This document shows, piece by piece, positions 18,524 to 29,429 of a stretch of DNA of 64,000 nucleotides. The stretch is from assembly GCA_019056435.1 (NCBI GenBank), contig CP077641.1:2852001-2916000 (forward strand), read 5' to 3'. Each line of letters opens with the position of its first letter. Position 1 is the first letter of the stretch. A model generated the notes under the pieces. It did no database searches. It saw nothing but the letters and a program-made list of their open reading frames with translations, and was not told the DNA's origin. Source of the DNA: Stutzerimonas stutzeri. Its GTDB lineage: Bacteria > Pseudomonadota > Gammaproteobacteria > Pseudomonadales > Pseudomonadaceae. The position numbers and the translations under genes are program-made.

Positions 18524-21261
18524 ATGGTTCGGGTTCGCAATCTGGTGCTGGCAATCGCGGCTGCTACCGCGTTGACTTCCGAAATGGCTTACGCGCTAGG
18601 GTTGGGCGAAGTCACCCTGAAATCGGCGCTGAATCAGCCTCTTGTCGCTGAGATCGAGCTGCTCGATGCGAAATCCCTTGCGCCTGGCGAGGTTGTTCCG
18701 GTGCTGGCCTCGGTTGAGGACTTCAACAAGGCGGGCGTCGATCGTCAGTATTTTCTCACTGACCTGACGTTTACGCCGGTGCTGCGGCCTGATGGCAAGA
18801 GCATCATCCGCGTGTCTTCGACCAAGCCGGTTCGCGAGCCCTACCTTAACTTTCTGATCGAGGTGCTGTGGCCGAACGGTCGTCTGTTGCGTGAATACAC
18901 GCTGCTTCTCGATCCGCCACTGTATTCGCCGGAAATCGCCGCGGCCGTCGCTCCGCAGCTTCCGGTTTCGGTACCGACCTCGAGGCCCGCCGCGCCAGCC
19001 CGCACCCCCACGCCTTCAGCGGCAGGCACCCCTGCCGCCTCCACGGTCAGGCCACTTCAGGGCAACGAGTACAAAGTCACACCTAACGACACGTTGTGGG
19101 AGATTGCCGAACGCGCGCGTCAGGGCGGTACGGTCCACCAAGCCATGCTTGCGATCCAGGATCTGAATCCTGATGCGTTCATCGGCGGCAATATCAATCG
19201 CATGAAAAACGGTCAGGTGCTGCGTTTGCCAACCGAGGAGCAGGTCCGAAGCCGCTCCCAGGCTGAGGCGATTCAGCAAGTGGCGCAGCAAAATGCCAGC
19301 TGGCGGCGGGGGCCGGTGTCGCGGGCCAGGGCTCGCGACAGCTCGACGCCACTCAGCGGGGTCAGGCCGGTGCCGCGCCTGCCCGCAGCGAAACAGGCGA
19401 CAATTTGCGTCTGGTTGCACCTGAGGCGGGTGAGGCCACCACCGGTAGCGATACTGGAGGTACTGACGACACCAAGTCGCTTCGCGACAAGCTCGCCGTT
19501 ACTGAAGAGAGCCTGGACTCAAGTCGCCGAGAAAATCTGGATCTCAAGGATCGCCTGAATGATCTGCAGGGGCAGCTGGACAAGCTTCAGCGCCTCATGG
19601 AGCTCAAGGACAATCAGCTGGCCAAGCTTCAGGCCCAGCTGGGCGCCGATGCTGCGCCGATATCTGGTGCGCCGGCTGGCGTCGAAGGGCCAGTCGACAC
19701 TCAGGCTGACGCTGACAATGGGGCGGCCGAGCCGGTTACGGCCGGTGCGGATGCTCAGGGCAATGAGTCACCCGTCGAACAGGACGACACGGCGCAGCCC
19801 GTCGAGCCAGTTCAGCAGCCAACCGCGCAGACGTCACCTGCTCCTGTTGCCGCTGCCCCTGAACCGACACCTGTATCTGCCCCCAGCTCCGAGGCATCGG
19901 AATCCGGTGGCTTTGTCGACGACCTCATGGGCAATCCGGTAATGCTGGGCGTGATCGGAGGCAGTGCGCTCCTGTTGCTGCTGGTCGGCCTGATGGCGCT
20001 GTCGAGACGCAACGCAATGAAGGAGGCAGAGCTGCAGGAAAGTCTGCTTGCCGAAAATGAGGACGATCATTTCTACGGCGCCGTTCATGAGGGTGCTGCA
20101 TCCGGCAAGGACAATCACGTCAACCAGGCGCCTGTTGAAACGAGCCCGGCTGACGCATTGGCTGGTGCGGCGACCGACCCGCTCGCGGAAGCCGATATCT
20201 ACATCGCCTATGGCCGATTCAATCAGGCCGCTGAACTACTGCAAAACGCCTTGAATGATGAGCCTCAGCGTAGCGATCTGCGTCTGAAATTGATGGAGGT
20301 CTACGCCGAGCTGGGAGACCGTGAAGGTTTCGCCCGTCAGGAGTCGGAACTTCGCGATATCGGTGGCTCGACACCGGCTATCGAGCAATTGAAGGCACGT
20401 TACCCCGGCATGGCGGTGGCTGCCGCGGCCGGTTTCGCTACGGGTGCAGCAGCCTCCAGTCAGGATGATCTCGACACACTGAGCCTGGATGATCTCGATC
20501 TGGATGGCCCTGCGGCACCGGTAGCTAAGGCTGAGTCCGATAGCGCTTTCGATTTGAGTCTCGATGATCTGGAGTTAGACGAGTCCACTGCGCCTGTCGA
20601 GCAGCCGAAGGGCGTTTCCGAGACCGATGCGTTCAGCTTTGACGAGCTGTCGCTGGAGGCGGCTGCTGAAGAGCAGCGTGCGGATGACTTCGCGCTTGAT
20701 CTCGATGAATCGACCGCAGCGGACGTGTCTTTTGAGCAGGAAATGGCGGCGTTCTCGCTTGATCTCGACGAAGAACAGGCGCAGCCAGCGGATAATCGCG
20801 ACGATGAGCTCGGCTTGAACATGAGTGCGGCTGCCGACGCTCCTGTTACCGAGCCTGCTGCTGACAGCTTCGATTTCGAGTTGCCCGAATTGACCGAAAC
20901 GGCGGCGATGCCCGATGAGTTCGACCTTTCGCTCGAAGAGGAAGATACGCCGGCTCAGCCTGAAAACTTCGCCTCCAGGCTCGAGGAGGTCGAGGCCGAG
21001 CTTCAGGATCTTTCGCGCGATCTGGAGGAGCCGGCAGCACCGCTAGCGGCAGCGCCTGCTGCCGAGTCGGTCGATGAACTCGGCGATGATTTTGATTTCT
21101 TCTCGGACACTGATGAGACCACCACCAAGCTGGATCTGGCGCGGGCCTACATTGATATGGGCGATGCCGAGGGGGCACGGGATATCCTGGACGAAGTGAT
21201 GAACGAAGGAAGCGATGTTCAGCAACAAGAGGCGCGCGAGATGCTCGCCAAACTCGCCTGA
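18524..21261 (+). CDS. fimV: FimV, peptidoglycan-binding pole/type IV pilus assembly protein (frameshifted)
   Basis: Inner-membrane hub for polar organisation, type IV pilus secretin assembly and twitching. The parts in order are a signal peptide ending near EMAYA; the conserved start LGLGEVTLKSALNQPL; a LysM-like peptidoglycan-binding domain (NEYKVTPNDTLWEIAERA to QVLRLP); a coiled coil (LRDKLAVTEESLDSSRREN); and one membrane helix (LGVIGGSALLLLLVGLMAL). A very acidic cytoplasmic tail follows with repeated DDLDLD/DLSLDDLELD motifs and TPR-like helices, ending in the FimV C-terminal motif (TKLDLARAYIDMGDAEGARD). The frame breaks at about 19301-19304, where TGGCGG is one G short. Repaired, it has about 910 residues. 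It is 2 nt upstream of truA. Confidence 0.92.
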
Positions 21262-21263
21262 AC

Positions 21264-22127
21264 ATGATTGATGCAGTACCTGAAGCGGCAGCCTCCTTGG
21301 CTGCCGCTGGCATTTCCAGGATTGCCCTTGGAGTCGAGTACAAGGGCTCTCGCTATCGTGGGTTTCAGCGCCAGCGTGACGGCGTGCCGTCTATCCAACT
21401 GTCCCTGGAAACGGCCTTGAGCAAGGTTTCGGGCGGGCATCCGGTCACGTTGAGTTGCGCGGGACGGACGGATGCTCTAGTCCATGCCTGTGCACAAGTC
21501 GTCCATTTCGACACGCCTGTCAACCGGTCCATGCATGCCTGGGTGATGGGTGCCAACATGAACCTGCCAGGCGACATCAGCGTGACCTGGGCCAAGGAAA
21601 TGCCGCTTCACTTCGATGCGCGTTTCAGCGCCATGGCTCGCCGTTATCGTTATGTCATCTATAACGACCAGATACGACCGGCGCATATGGCCGAAGAGGT
21701 CACCTGGAACCACCGTCCGCTCGACATCGGCTTGATGCGCGAGGCGGCGAAAGCGTTCGTGGGCACCCATGATTTCAGTGCATTTCGTGCGCGTCAGTGT
21801 CAAGCCAAGTCGCCTGTCAAAACGATTCATCATCTCGAACTGTTGCAGCATGGACGTCTGATCGTGGTCGATGTCCGGGCAAACGCATTTCTTCACCACA
21901 TGGTGCGCAACTTTGCTGGCGTACTCATGACGATTGGTGCTGGTGAGCGGCCTGTCGAGTGGGCTAAACAAGTGCTGGAGTCGCGGGTAAGGCGAACCGG
22001 CGGCGTAACGGCGCACCCCTACGGCCTGTACCTGGTCGAGGTCGACTACCCTGAGGAGTTCGAGCTCCCCAGACGCTATCTGGGGCCTCACTTTCTTTCA
22101 GGCCTGCCGGACGTTAGGTCGCGCTAA
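21264..22127 (+). CDS. truA: tRNA pseudouridine(38-40) synthase TruA
   Basis: 287 residues. It makes pseudouridine at positions 38-40 of tRNA anticodon arms. The start region [20 protein letters not shown] is typical. The catalytic aspartate is D70 in [11 protein letters not shown], and [15 protein letters not shown] and [13 protein letters not shown] follow. The motif after the aspartate reads A-L-V-H where many TruA have A-G-V-H; the catalytic residue itself is intact. It follows fimV directly and precedes trpF, as in P. aeruginosa. Confidence 0.94.
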   Translation: MIDAVPEAAASLAAAGISRIALGVEYKGSRYRGFQRQRDGVPSIQLSLETALSKVSGGHPVTLSCAGRTDALVHACAQVVHFDTPVNRSMHAWVMGANMNLPGDISVTWAKEMPLHFDARFSAMARRYRYVIYNDQIRPAHMAEEVTWNHRPLDIGLMREAAKAFVGTHDFSAFRARQCQAKSPVKTIHHLELLQHGRLIVVDVRANAFLHHMVRNFAGVLMTIGAGERPVEWAKQVLESRVRRTGGVTAHPYGLYLVEVDYPEEFELPRRYLGPHFLSGLPDVRSR

Positions 22128-22169
22128 GGGGCGGGCCTTGTCCCCTCGACTCGGTGTATGAATGGCCGC

Positions 22170-22197
22170 TTGCAGGCCTCGATGCTTTTGTTAAGAT
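22170..22197 (+). promoter_or_regulatory. sigma-70 promoter of trpF
   Basis: TTGCAG (22170-22175), 16-nt spacer, TAAGAT (22192-22197). Transcription would start near 22204, downstream of the first in-frame ATG at 22154, so that ATG cannot be the main start. Confidence 0.6.
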
Positions 22198-22228
22198 CGA
22201 AGGTCTTTTTATCGCAGGTATCCCACCG

Positions 22229-22852
22229 TTGGCCATCGTTCGCACCAAGATATGTGGCATCACCAGTGTTGAGGATGCAGTCGTGGCCGCCGAGGCGGGC
22301 GCGGACGCCATCGGTCTTGTTTTCTACGGGCCGAGCCCGCGCGCGGTCGATGTTCGGCAGGCGCGGGCTATCGTTGCGGCGTTGCCGCCTTTCGTCACCA
22401 CCGTCGGCTTGTTCGTCAACGCTTCGCGCTGCGAAATCAACGAAACGCTGGATGCGGTTCGACTGGACATGCTGCAGTTCCATGGTGATGAATCCCCGGC
22501 GGACTGCGACGGTTACCATAAGCCCTGGTACAAAGCGCTGCGCGTCAAAGCGGGGATCGATGTCCGCGCACACGCTGCCGAATACCAGGGTGCCAGCGCG
22601 ATCCTTCTCGATTCCTATGTCGCCGGCGTGCCCGGCGGGACCGGCGAGTCGTTCGATTGGTCACTTATCCCGCGCGATTTGAGCCAACCGTTGGTGCTTG
22701 CCGGCGGGCTGAATCCCGAAAACGTCGAACGTGCCATCGCTCAGGTCAAGCCTTACGCCGTAGACGTGAGTGGCGGCGTGGAGGTGCGCAAGGGTGTCAA
22801 GGATGCCGACCGTGTTCGCGATTTCGTGAGAAGAGTAAGAGGGTGGGTGTGA
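22229..22852 (+). CDS. trpF: phosphoribosylanthranilate isomerase
   Basis: Isomerises N-(5-phosphoribosyl)anthranilate in tryptophan synthesis, a TIM barrel. It starts [20 protein letters not shown] with the catalytic Cys in KICGIT. Then come [25 protein letters not shown] with the acidic residue, [18 protein letters not shown] and [13 protein letters not shown] for phosphate binding. I choose the TTG at 22229, because it gives the usual length (207 residues), follows CAGGTA, and lies after the promoter at 22170-22197. The frame stays open to an ATG at 22154. Confidence 0.93.
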   Translation: MAIVRTKICGITSVEDAVVAAEAGADAIGLVFYGPSPRAVDVRQARAIVAALPPFVTTVGLFVNASRCEINETLDAVRLDMLQFHGDESPADCDGYHKPWYKALRVKAGIDVRAHAAEYQGASAILLDSYVAGVPGGTGESFDWSLIPRDLSQPLVLAGGLNPENVERAIAQVKPYAVDVSGGVEVRKGVKDADRVRDFVRRVRGWV

Positions 22853-23076
22853 CGAACCGGTGCTGGATGCCGTCCAGTTACCGCTCGCTGGCAGATTAGC
22901 CGGTATTCAGTGCGCCCCGGCGGTGAGTCGGGTGTTTTTGGCACGTTCGGTGCGGCCTTTGTGGCGCATCGCTTTCGCGGTACGGAGCGCTCCGACGGAG
23001 CCCGAGCCGCCACGATGAATTCGCCTGTAGCGTGCATGCTCACGCGCGGGACAGACAAGCTGTGGAGAATAAAAGC

Positions 23077-23969
23077 ATGAGCAACTGGCTGGTAGACAAG
23101 CTGATCCCCTCGATCATGCGCTCGGAATCGCAGAAGAGCTCAGTCCCGGAAGGGCTTTGGCATAAGTGCCCGTCTTGCGAGGCGGTGCTCTATCGTCCCG
23201 AGCTGGAAAAAGCCTGGATGTCTGCCCGAAGTGCCAGCACCACATGCGCATCGACGCCCGCACGCGTCTGGACATCTTTCTGGACAAGGATGGGCGGCAT
23301 GAAATCGCGGCGGAGCTCGAACCGGTCGACCGACTCAAGTTCCGTGACAGCAAGAAGTACAAGGATCGCCTGTCCGCAGCCCAGAAGCAGACCGGTGAAA
23401 AGGACGCGCTCATCGCCATGAGCGGCACACTTATGAACATGCCGGTTGTCGCCTGTGCCTTTGAGTTTTCCTTCATGGGCGGCTCGATGGGTGCGATCGT
23501 TGGTGAGCGCTTCGTCAGAGCAGCGGACGCCGCGTTGGAGCAGCGCTGTCCGCTGGTATGCTTCGCGGCCTCCGGTGGTGCGCGCATGCAGGAAGCCCTG
23601 ATTTCCCTGATGCAGATGGCGAAGACTTCAGCCGTACTGGCGCGCATGCGTGAAGAAGGTCTGCCCTTTATTTCCGTGCTGACTGACCCGGTTTACGGGG
23701 GGGTTTCCGCGAGCCTGGCGATGCTGGGCGATGTGATCGTGGCCGAACCCAAGGCGCTGATCGGTTTCGCCGGCCCGCGCGTCATCGAGCAGACGGTGCG
23801 AGAGAAGTTGCCCGAAGGCTTCCAGCGCAGCGAGTTCCTGCTTGACCATGGTGCGATCGATCTGATCATTCCGCGTGCAGAACTGCGTGCACGACTCGCT
23901 CGTCTCCTGGCGCAACTGCAGCGGCTGCCAACGCCTGCTGAGCCGGCACTGGTCAACGCTCCTGCATGA
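23077..23969 (+). CDS. accD: acetyl-CoA carboxylase carboxyltransferase subunit beta (frameshifted)
   Basis: Transfers the carboxyl group from biotin to acetyl-CoA, the first step of fatty acid synthesis, in complex with AccA. The N-terminal zinc ribbon has two CxxC pairs ([11 protein letters not shown] and [11 protein letters not shown]). The crotonase-like core includes [27 protein letters not shown] and [17 protein letters not shown]. The frame shifts between the two cysteine pairs at 23207-23211: AAAAA where AAAAAA is needed. Since accD is essential, this is almost certainly a sequence error. The repaired length is about 297 residues. The stop overlaps the folC start by 4 nt. Confidence 0.94.
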
Positions 23970-25270
23970 CCAATCGGGGGCTGGAGGATTGGCTCTGTTA
24001 TCTGGAGCGCTTGCACCCGACCGCGATTGACATGGGGCTCGATCGCGCCCGACTCGTTGCGCAGCGGCTCGGGCTCAAGCGCCCGGCGCCGCGGGTGGTG
24101 ACTGTTACAGGCACCAACGGTAAGGGCTCCACCTGCGCGTTCATCTCGAGCCTTTTGTCCGCACAAGGCTTGAAAGTCGGCGTGTACAGCTCGCCGCACC
24201 TGCTCCGATACAACGAGCGCGTCCGCATCGATGGTCGCGAAGCAAGCGATGCTGCCCTCTGCGAGGCTTTCGAAGTCGTCGAGCAGGCACGGCGCGAGAC
24301 GTCACTGACCTACTTTGAAATGGGGACTTTGGCGGCGTTCTGGCTATTCGAACGTGCACAGCTCGATGCGGTGGTGCTTGAAGTGGGGCTGGGAGGCCGC
24401 CTGGATGCGGTCAATCTGGTCGCTGCGGACGTTGCGGTCGTCACGAACATTGGCCTCGATCATGCGGAGTGGTTGGGTGACACCCGGGAAAGCGTAGGCT
24501 TCGAAAAAGCCGGGATCTTCCGCTCGGGTGCCCCTGCCGTCTGCGGTGATTCGCATCCACCGGCGACGCTGCTCGAAGTGGCTGATCGCTTGCCGGCACC
24601 GCTGATGCTTCGCGGACGCGAGTTCGATCTTGCCGCTACCCCTGGCGGGTGGCGTTGGCGCGGCTTGGCTGCTGATGGGCAGCCCCTGCTGCTCGATCAT
24701 CTGCCGCTCCTGGATCTGCCCATGGAGAACGCTGCGGTTGCGTTGCAGGCCTATGCGCTGCTCGACCTGCCCTGGCAGCCCGATCGCCTGAGTGAGGCTT
24801 TGGCGAGCACGCGGATCGCGGGCCGTCTCGATCGCCGTCAGATTGTCTGGCGTGGTAAGCGACTCAATCTGCTCCTGGATGTGGCGCATAATCCTCACGC
24901 CGCCGAGTACCTCGCATGCCGCCTGGCGGAACGACCCGTGGTGGGACGGCGCACCGCCGTGTTCGGTCTGTTGACCGACAAGGATCTGGCCGGGGTCGTC
25001 GGTCCGTTGCTCGGCGCTATTGACGCATGGGCCGTTGCGCCTTTGCCCAGTCCACGCTCTTGCACAGCGCAGCAGTTGGCTCAGGCATTGAACGAGCGAG
25101 GCGCCTCGCTCAGTATATGGCCAGACGTGGCGCAGGCGATCGAGGCGCAGGGTACCAAGGTGACCGAATCGGACGAAATATTGGTTTTTGGCTCTTTCTA
25201 TTGCGTGGCTGAGGCGCTGACGTGGCTCGAGCGCAATGCGGAAAACGGAGGGCGAGACATTGCTGGATAA
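23966..25270 (+). CDS. folC: bifunctional dihydrofolate synthase / folylpolyglutamate synthase
   Basis: 434 residues. An ATP-dependent Mur-ligase family enzyme that adds glutamate to dihydropteroate and then to folates. The P-loop [12 protein letters not shown] is at residues 45-56. Next are [44 protein letters not shown] and the [13 protein letters not shown] motif. Its ATG overlaps the accD stop (ATGA), and its 3' end overlaps the SPOR gene, so accD-folC-SPOR form one transcriptional unit. Confidence 0.96.
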   Translation: MTNRGLEDWLCYLERLHPTAIDMGLDRARLVAQRLGLKRPAPRVVTVTGTNGKGSTCAFISSLLSAQGLKVGVYSSPHLLRYNERVRIDGREASDAALCEAFEVVEQARRETSLTYFEMGTLAAFWLFERAQLDAVVLEVGLGGRLDAVNLVAADVAVVTNIGLDHAEWLGDTRESVGFEKAGIFRSGAPAVCGDSHPPATLLEVADRLPAPLMLRGREFDLAATPGGWRWRGLAADGQPLLLDHLPLLDLPMENAAVALQAYALLDLPWQPDRLSEALASTRIAGRLDRRQIVWRGKRLNLLLDVAHNPHAAEYLACRLAERPVVGRRTAVFGLLTDKDLAGVVGPLLGAIDAWAVAPLPSPRSCTAQQLAQALNERGASLSIWPDVAQAIEAQGTKVTESDEILVFGSFYCVAEALTWLERNAENGGRDIAG

Positions 25271-25895
25271 GGGATTGCTGCAACGAATCGTAGGCGCCTT
25301 GGTACTGGTCGCGCTGGCGGTGATTTTCGTGCCGATGCTGTTCAATCGCGAGGATGCCGGGCGTGAGGTGGTGGTCGACGCGCCGCGTATGCCGGAGTCG
25401 CCCGAGGCGCCAGAGATTGAACCGACCCCCGTCGAGGTGCCGGAGCCGGTACCGGAGTCGTTCGAAATCATCGAAGAGGAGCCGGTCGTCGAAGGTGTCT
25501 CGCCGACCCCGGAGCCCGAGTTACCCTCCGCTCCGATCGCCGACGCGCCTGAAGTGGCTCCGGCTCCGGACGCGCCCACACCAGCGCAGTCGTCCGCACC
25601 GGAGCCTGGCCCGGCGCAAGCTGAAGGGAACAGCCAGCGCCTGGACGCGTCAGGTCTGCCCGTGAGCTGGTCGGTGCAGCTGGCAAGCCTGTCCAGCCGC
25701 GAGAACGCGGAGAAGCTTCAGCGTACGCTGCGGTCTCAGGGCTACAACGCCTATATCCGCACAGCCGACGGCATGAATCGAGTGTTTGTCGGCCCGCTGG
25801 TCGAGCGCGCCGAAGCGAACCGTTTGCGCGACCAGTTGCAGCGTCAGCAGAAGCTCGACGGCTTCGTGGTGCGTTTCAAGCCCGAAGCACAGTAG
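25260..25895 (+). CDS. SPOR-domain protein, DedD-like
   Basis: 211 residues from the TTG at 25260, preceded by GGAGGG; an in-frame ATG at 25236 lacks a ribosome site. It has a short cytoplasmic tail, one membrane helix (IVGALVLVALAVIFVPMLF) and a long Pro/Glu-rich linker. A C-terminal SPOR domain (SWSVQLASLSSRENAEKLQR to GFVVRFKP) binds denuded peptidoglycan glycans at the septum. This is the layout of DedD-type division proteins. The same domain, strikingly similar, ends the gspD protein 3.5 kb away. Confidence 0.88.
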   Translation: MLDKGLLQRIVGALVLVALAVIFVPMLFNREDAGREVVVDAPRMPESPEAPEIEPTPVEVPEPVPESFEIIEEEPVVEGVSPTPEPELPSAPIADAPEVAPAPDAPTPAQSSAPEPGPAQAEGNSQRLDASGLPVSWSVQLASLSSRENAEKLQRTLRSQGYNAYIRTADGMNRVFVGPLVERAEANRLRDQLQRQQKLDGFVVRFKPEAQ

Positions 25896-26026
25896 GGCAG
25901 GCATCTAGACGTACGGGTGACCGGGCTCGAGCGCCCCCGGTCGCCGCACGAATACACTGACGAGGCATACTCCTTGTCGAGGCGCTCTGCTAAAATGCGC
26001 CGCCTTTCTCCCTTGCAGGAATACCT

Positions 26027-26605
26027 GTGGCATTCACCTGGGTCGATTGGGCGTTTGTCGCCATCGTGGTCATCTCCAGTCTCATCAGCCTGAAGCGTGG
26101 TTTCGTCAAGGAGGCGCTCTCGCTGCTTACCTGGATCATCGCCGGTGTCGTCGCCTGGATGTTCGGCGGTGCGCTGTCGCATCATCTCGCCGAATACATC
26201 GAAACCCCGTCCTTCCAGGTCATTGCCGCGTGCGCGATTCTCTTCGTGGTGACCTTGCTGGTCGGAGCACTGATCAATTTCCTCATCGGCGAACTGGTCC
26301 GCGTGACAGGGTTGTCCGGTACGGATCGTTTTCTTGGAATGGTCTTTGGAGCGGCAAGGGGTGGTCTGCTGATTGTCGTGTTGGTGGGGTTGCTCAGCCT
26401 CGCACCCGTTCAACAAGACCCCTGGTGGCGCGAATCCGCGCTCGTTCCGCATTTCCTGCTGGTGGCCGATTGGTCGAAGAACCTCATTCTGGGGGTTTGG
26501 GAGCCGTTGGGTCGCCGGCTCGTTCGACTCGGGCATCTGAGTCAACGCACATTCACAACGGACGCGCGTGGAATCCACCAAGCGTTCGGATCAGCCTGTA
26601 AATGA
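26027..26605 (+). CDS. cvpA: CvpA family membrane protein
   Basis: 192 residues from a GTG start (CCTTGCAGGAATACCT precedes). Four hydrophobic helices are visible (FVAIVVISSLISLKRGF, LTWIIAGVVAWMFG, VIAACAILFVVTLLVGALI, GLLIVVLVGLLSL), with the conserved SLKRGFVKEALSL of CvpA/colicin V production proteins. The biochemical role is not established. It sits directly before purF as in many gamma-proteobacteria. A -10-like TAAAAT lies at 25991-25996. The C-terminal 30 residues are less typical, so a small frame error near the end is possible. Confidence 0.88.
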   Translation: MAFTWVDWAFVAIVVISSLISLKRGFVKEALSLLTWIIAGVVAWMFGGALSHHLAEYIETPSFQVIAACAILFVVTLLVGALINFLIGELVRVTGLSGTDRFLGMVFGAARGGLLIVVLVGLLSLAPVQQDPWWRESALVPHFLLVADWSKNLILGVWEPLGRRLVRLGHLSQRTFTTDARGIHQAFGSACK

Positions 26606-26617
26606 GGGGTTCCTTGC

Positions 26618-28123
26618 ATGTGTGGCATTGTCGGCATCGTCGGTAAGTCGAACGTCAACCAGGCGTTGTATGACGCGCTTACCGTACTGCAGCATCGCGG
26701 GCAGGACGCGGCTGGAATCGTCACCAGCGACCGGGGCAAGCTGTTCCTACGCAAGGACAACGGCCTCGTTCGTGATGTGTTCCAGCAACGCCACATGCAG
26801 CGACTGGTCGGTAACATGGGAATCGGGCATGTGCGTTATCCCACGGCGGGCAGTTCCAGTTCAGCCGAGGCGCAGCCCTTCTACGTCAACTCGCCCTATG
26901 GCATCACCCTGGCGCACAACGGCAACCTGACCAACGTCGACCAGCTGACCAAGGAAATCTACGAATCCGATCTGCGCCACGTGAACACCAATTCGGACTC
27001 CGAGGTGTTGCTCAACGTCTTCGCCCATGAGCTGGCGGTGCGCGGGAAGCTGCAACCGACCGAAGAAGACGTCTTTGCCGCGGTGACGAAGGTCCACGAG
27101 CGTTGCGTCGGCGGCTATGCCGTGGTGGCGATGGTTACCGGCTACGGCATCGTCGGCTTCCGTGACCCGCATGCCATTCGGCCGATCGTCTTTGGTCAGC
27201 GCCACACCGACCAAGGGGTCGAGTACATGATCGCGTCGGAGAGCGTCGCCCTCGACGTGCTGGGTTTCACCCTGATCCGCGATCTGGCTCCGGGCGAGGC
27301 GGTCTACATCACGACCGACGGCAAGCTACATACTCGTCAGTGCGCGCCGAACCCCCAGTATGCCCCCTGCATCTTCGAGCACGTCTACCTGGCACGCTCC
27401 GATTCCCTGATGGATGGCGTATCGGTGTACAAGGCCCGGTTGCGGATGGGTGAGAAACTGGCTGAAAAGATCCTGCGCGAACGCCCGGACCATGACATCG
27501 ATGTGGTGATTCCGATTCCGGACACCAGCCGCACGGCCGCGCTCGAGCTGGCCAACCGGCTGGGTGTGAAGTTCCGCGAAGGTTTCGTCAAGAACCGTTA
27601 TATCGGGCGTACCTTCATCATGCCGGGCCAGGCGGCCCGCAAGAAATCGGTTCGGCAGAAGCTCAACGCAATCGATCTCGAGTTTCGTGGCAAGAACGTG
27701 ATGTTGGTGGACGATTCGATCGTGCGAGGCACCACCTGCAAGCAGATCATCCAGATGGCGCGCGAAGCAGGGGCGAAGAACGTCTACTTCTGTTCCGCCG
27801 CGCCGGCTGTGCGATACCCGAACGTATACGGCATCGACATGCCCAGCGCGCACGAACTCATTGCCCACAACCGCACCACCGAGGAGGTGGCCGAGCTGAT
27901 CGGGGCTGATTGGCTGGTCTACCAGGACCTGACGGACCTGATTGACGCTGTAGGTGGTGGAAAGGTGAAGATCGATAACTTCGACTGTGCGGTGTTCGAC
28001 GGCAACTACGTCACCGGTGACATCGATGAGGCCTACCTGCACAAGATCGAGCAGGCACGCAACGATCTCAGCAAGGCCCAGGCTGCCGTCGCCAGCGCCA
28101 TTATCGACCTGCACAACAACTGA
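26618..28123 (+). CDS. purF: amidophosphoribosyltransferase
   Basis: 501 residues. The committed step of purine synthesis: PRPP plus glutamine gives phosphoribosylamine. The N-terminal nucleophile Cys2 (MCGIVGIVG) marks the class II glutaminase domain with [11 protein letters not shown] and LAHNGNLTN. The type I PRT domain has the PRPP loop [14 protein letters not shown]. No CxxC-type iron-sulphur set of the Bacillus enzyme is evident, fitting the E. coli type. It starts 12 nt after cvpA. Confidence 0.97.
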   Translation: MCGIVGIVGKSNVNQALYDALTVLQHRGQDAAGIVTSDRGKLFLRKDNGLVRDVFQQRHMQRLVGNMGIGHVRYPTAGSSSSAEAQPFYVNSPYGITLAHNGNLTNVDQLTKEIYESDLRHVNTNSDSEVLLNVFAHELAVRGKLQPTEEDVFAAVTKVHERCVGGYAVVAMVTGYGIVGFRDPHAIRPIVFGQRHTDQGVEYMIASESVALDVLGFTLIRDLAPGEAVYITTDGKLHTRQCAPNPQYAPCIFEHVYLARSDSLMDGVSVYKARLRMGEKLAEKILRERPDHDIDVVIPIPDTSRTAALELANRLGVKFREGFVKNRYIGRTFIMPGQAARKKSVRQKLNAIDLEFRGKNVMLVDDSIVRGTTCKQIIQMAREAGAKNVYFCSAAPAVRYPNVYGIDMPSAHELIAHNRTTEEVAELIGADWLVYQDLTDLIDAVGGGKVKIDNFDCAVFDGNYVTGDIDEAYLHKIEQARNDLSKAQAAVASAIIDLHNN

Positions 28124-28163
28124 CCGATTTCGGCGGCATGCTGCCGGACCGAGGAGGATGACC

Positions 28164-29375
28164 ATGGCACACGATTGGGATGCCGGCCGCCTGGACAGTG
28201 ATCTGTCCGGAGCCGGCCCGGACACGCTGGCCGTACGGGCAGGCCAGCAGCGTACGCCTGAAGGCGAACATGGCGAGCCGCTGTTCTTTACCTCCAGCTA
28301 TGTGTTCCGCAGTGCTGCCGATGCGGCGGCGACCTTTGCCGGGGAAATGCCGGGTAACGTCTATTCGCGCTATACGAACCCGACCGTGCGCGCGTTCGAG
28401 CAGCGTATCGCCGCGATGGAAGGGGCCGAACAGGCCGTGGCGACTTCCTCCGGCATGTCGGCGATCCTGGCGACGGTGATGAGCCTGTGCTCAGCCGGCG
28501 ACCATGTGCTGGTCTCTCGCAGCGTGTTTGGCGCGACCGTCTCCCTGTTCGAGAAGTATTTCAAGCGCTTCGGGCTCGAGGTGGACTTCGTCCCGCTGGT
28601 CGACCTGCAGCGCTGGGAGCGAGCCTTCAAGCCGAACACGAAACTGGTGTTCGTCGAGTCCCCCTCGAACCCGCTGGCCGAACTGGTCGACATCGAGGCA
28701 CTGGCCGGGATTTGTCATGCCAAAGGCGCATTGTTCGCGGTGGACAACTGCTTCTGTACGCCCGCACTGCAACAGCCGCTGGCCCTGGGTGCCGACATCG
28801 TCATCCACTCGGCGACCAAGTACATCGATGGCCAGGGCCGATGCCTGGGTGGCGTGGTTGCCGGGCGTGCAGAGCTCATGAAGGAGCTTGTCGGGTTCCT
28901 GCGTACCGCCGGGCCGACCATGAGCCCGTTCAACGCCTGGGTATTCCTCAAGGGTCTGGAAACCCTTCGCCTGCGCATGCAGGCCCATTGTGCGAGCGCG
29001 CAAGTGCTAGCCGATTGGCTGGAGCAGCAGCCGGGTGTGGAGAAGGTGTATTACGCGGGGCTCGAAAGCCATCCGCAGCACGAGCTGGCCAAGCGTCAGC
29101 AGAAGGGCTTCGGCGCGGTGCTCAGTTTCGAGATCGCCGGTGGCAAGGAAGCAGCCTGGCGCTTCATCGATGCGACACGCCTGATCTCCATCACTGCGAA
29201 CCTGGGTGACAGCAAGACCACCATCACCCATCCCGCCACTACCACGCACGGTCGTCTTTCTCCCGAGGAGCGCGCCAACGCAGGGATCCGCGACAGCCTG
29301 ATCCGCGTCGCGGTGGGCCTGGAAGAGGTCGAGGACCTCAAAGCCGACCTCGCCAGAGGCCTGGCGGCCATCTGA
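28164..29375 (+). CDS. metZ: O-succinylhomoserine sulfhydrylase
   Basis: 403 residues, of the PLP Cys/Met metabolism family. It converts O-succinylhomoserine and sulfide to homocysteine in methionine synthesis. The PLP lysine is in VIHSATKYIDGQGR. Other family motifs are NVYSRYTNPTVRAFEQRIA, ATSSGMSAILA and SPSNPLAELVDI, and NLGDSKTTITHPATTTH near the end. The start at 28164 follows GAGGAGG with correct spacing; an ATG at 28158 is too close to it. The metZ name rests on the conserved purF-metZ order in Pseudomonas; cystathionine gamma-synthase is the main alternative. Confidence 0.93.
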   Translation: MAHDWDAGRLDSDLSGAGPDTLAVRAGQQRTPEGEHGEPLFFTSSYVFRSAADAAATFAGEMPGNVYSRYTNPTVRAFEQRIAAMEGAEQAVATSSGMSAILATVMSLCSAGDHVLVSRSVFGATVSLFEKYFKRFGLEVDFVPLVDLQRWERAFKPNTKLVFVESPSNPLAELVDIEALAGICHAKGALFAVDNCFCTPALQQPLALGADIVIHSATKYIDGQGRCLGGVVAGRAELMKELVGFLRTAGPTMSPFNAWVFLKGLETLRLRMQAHCASAQVLADWLEQQPGVEKVYYAGLESHPQHELAKRQQKGFGAVLSFEIAGGKEAAWRFIDATRLISITANLGDSKTTITHPATTTHGRLSPEERANAGIRDSLIRVAVGLEEVEDLKADLARGLAAI

Positions 29376-29385
29376 AATGCATGCC

Positions 29386-29408
29386 ATGCGGCCCGCCGAA
29401 GGCCGCAT
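29386..29408. terminator. hairpin between convergent metZ and gspD
   Basis: ATGCGGCC-CGCCGAA-GGCCGCAT, an 8-bp stem in the 54-bp gap between the two stops. There is no clear T tract on either side, so termination may be weak. Confidence 0.45.
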
Positions 29409-29429
29409 TGCCTGCTACCGCACGGTCGG

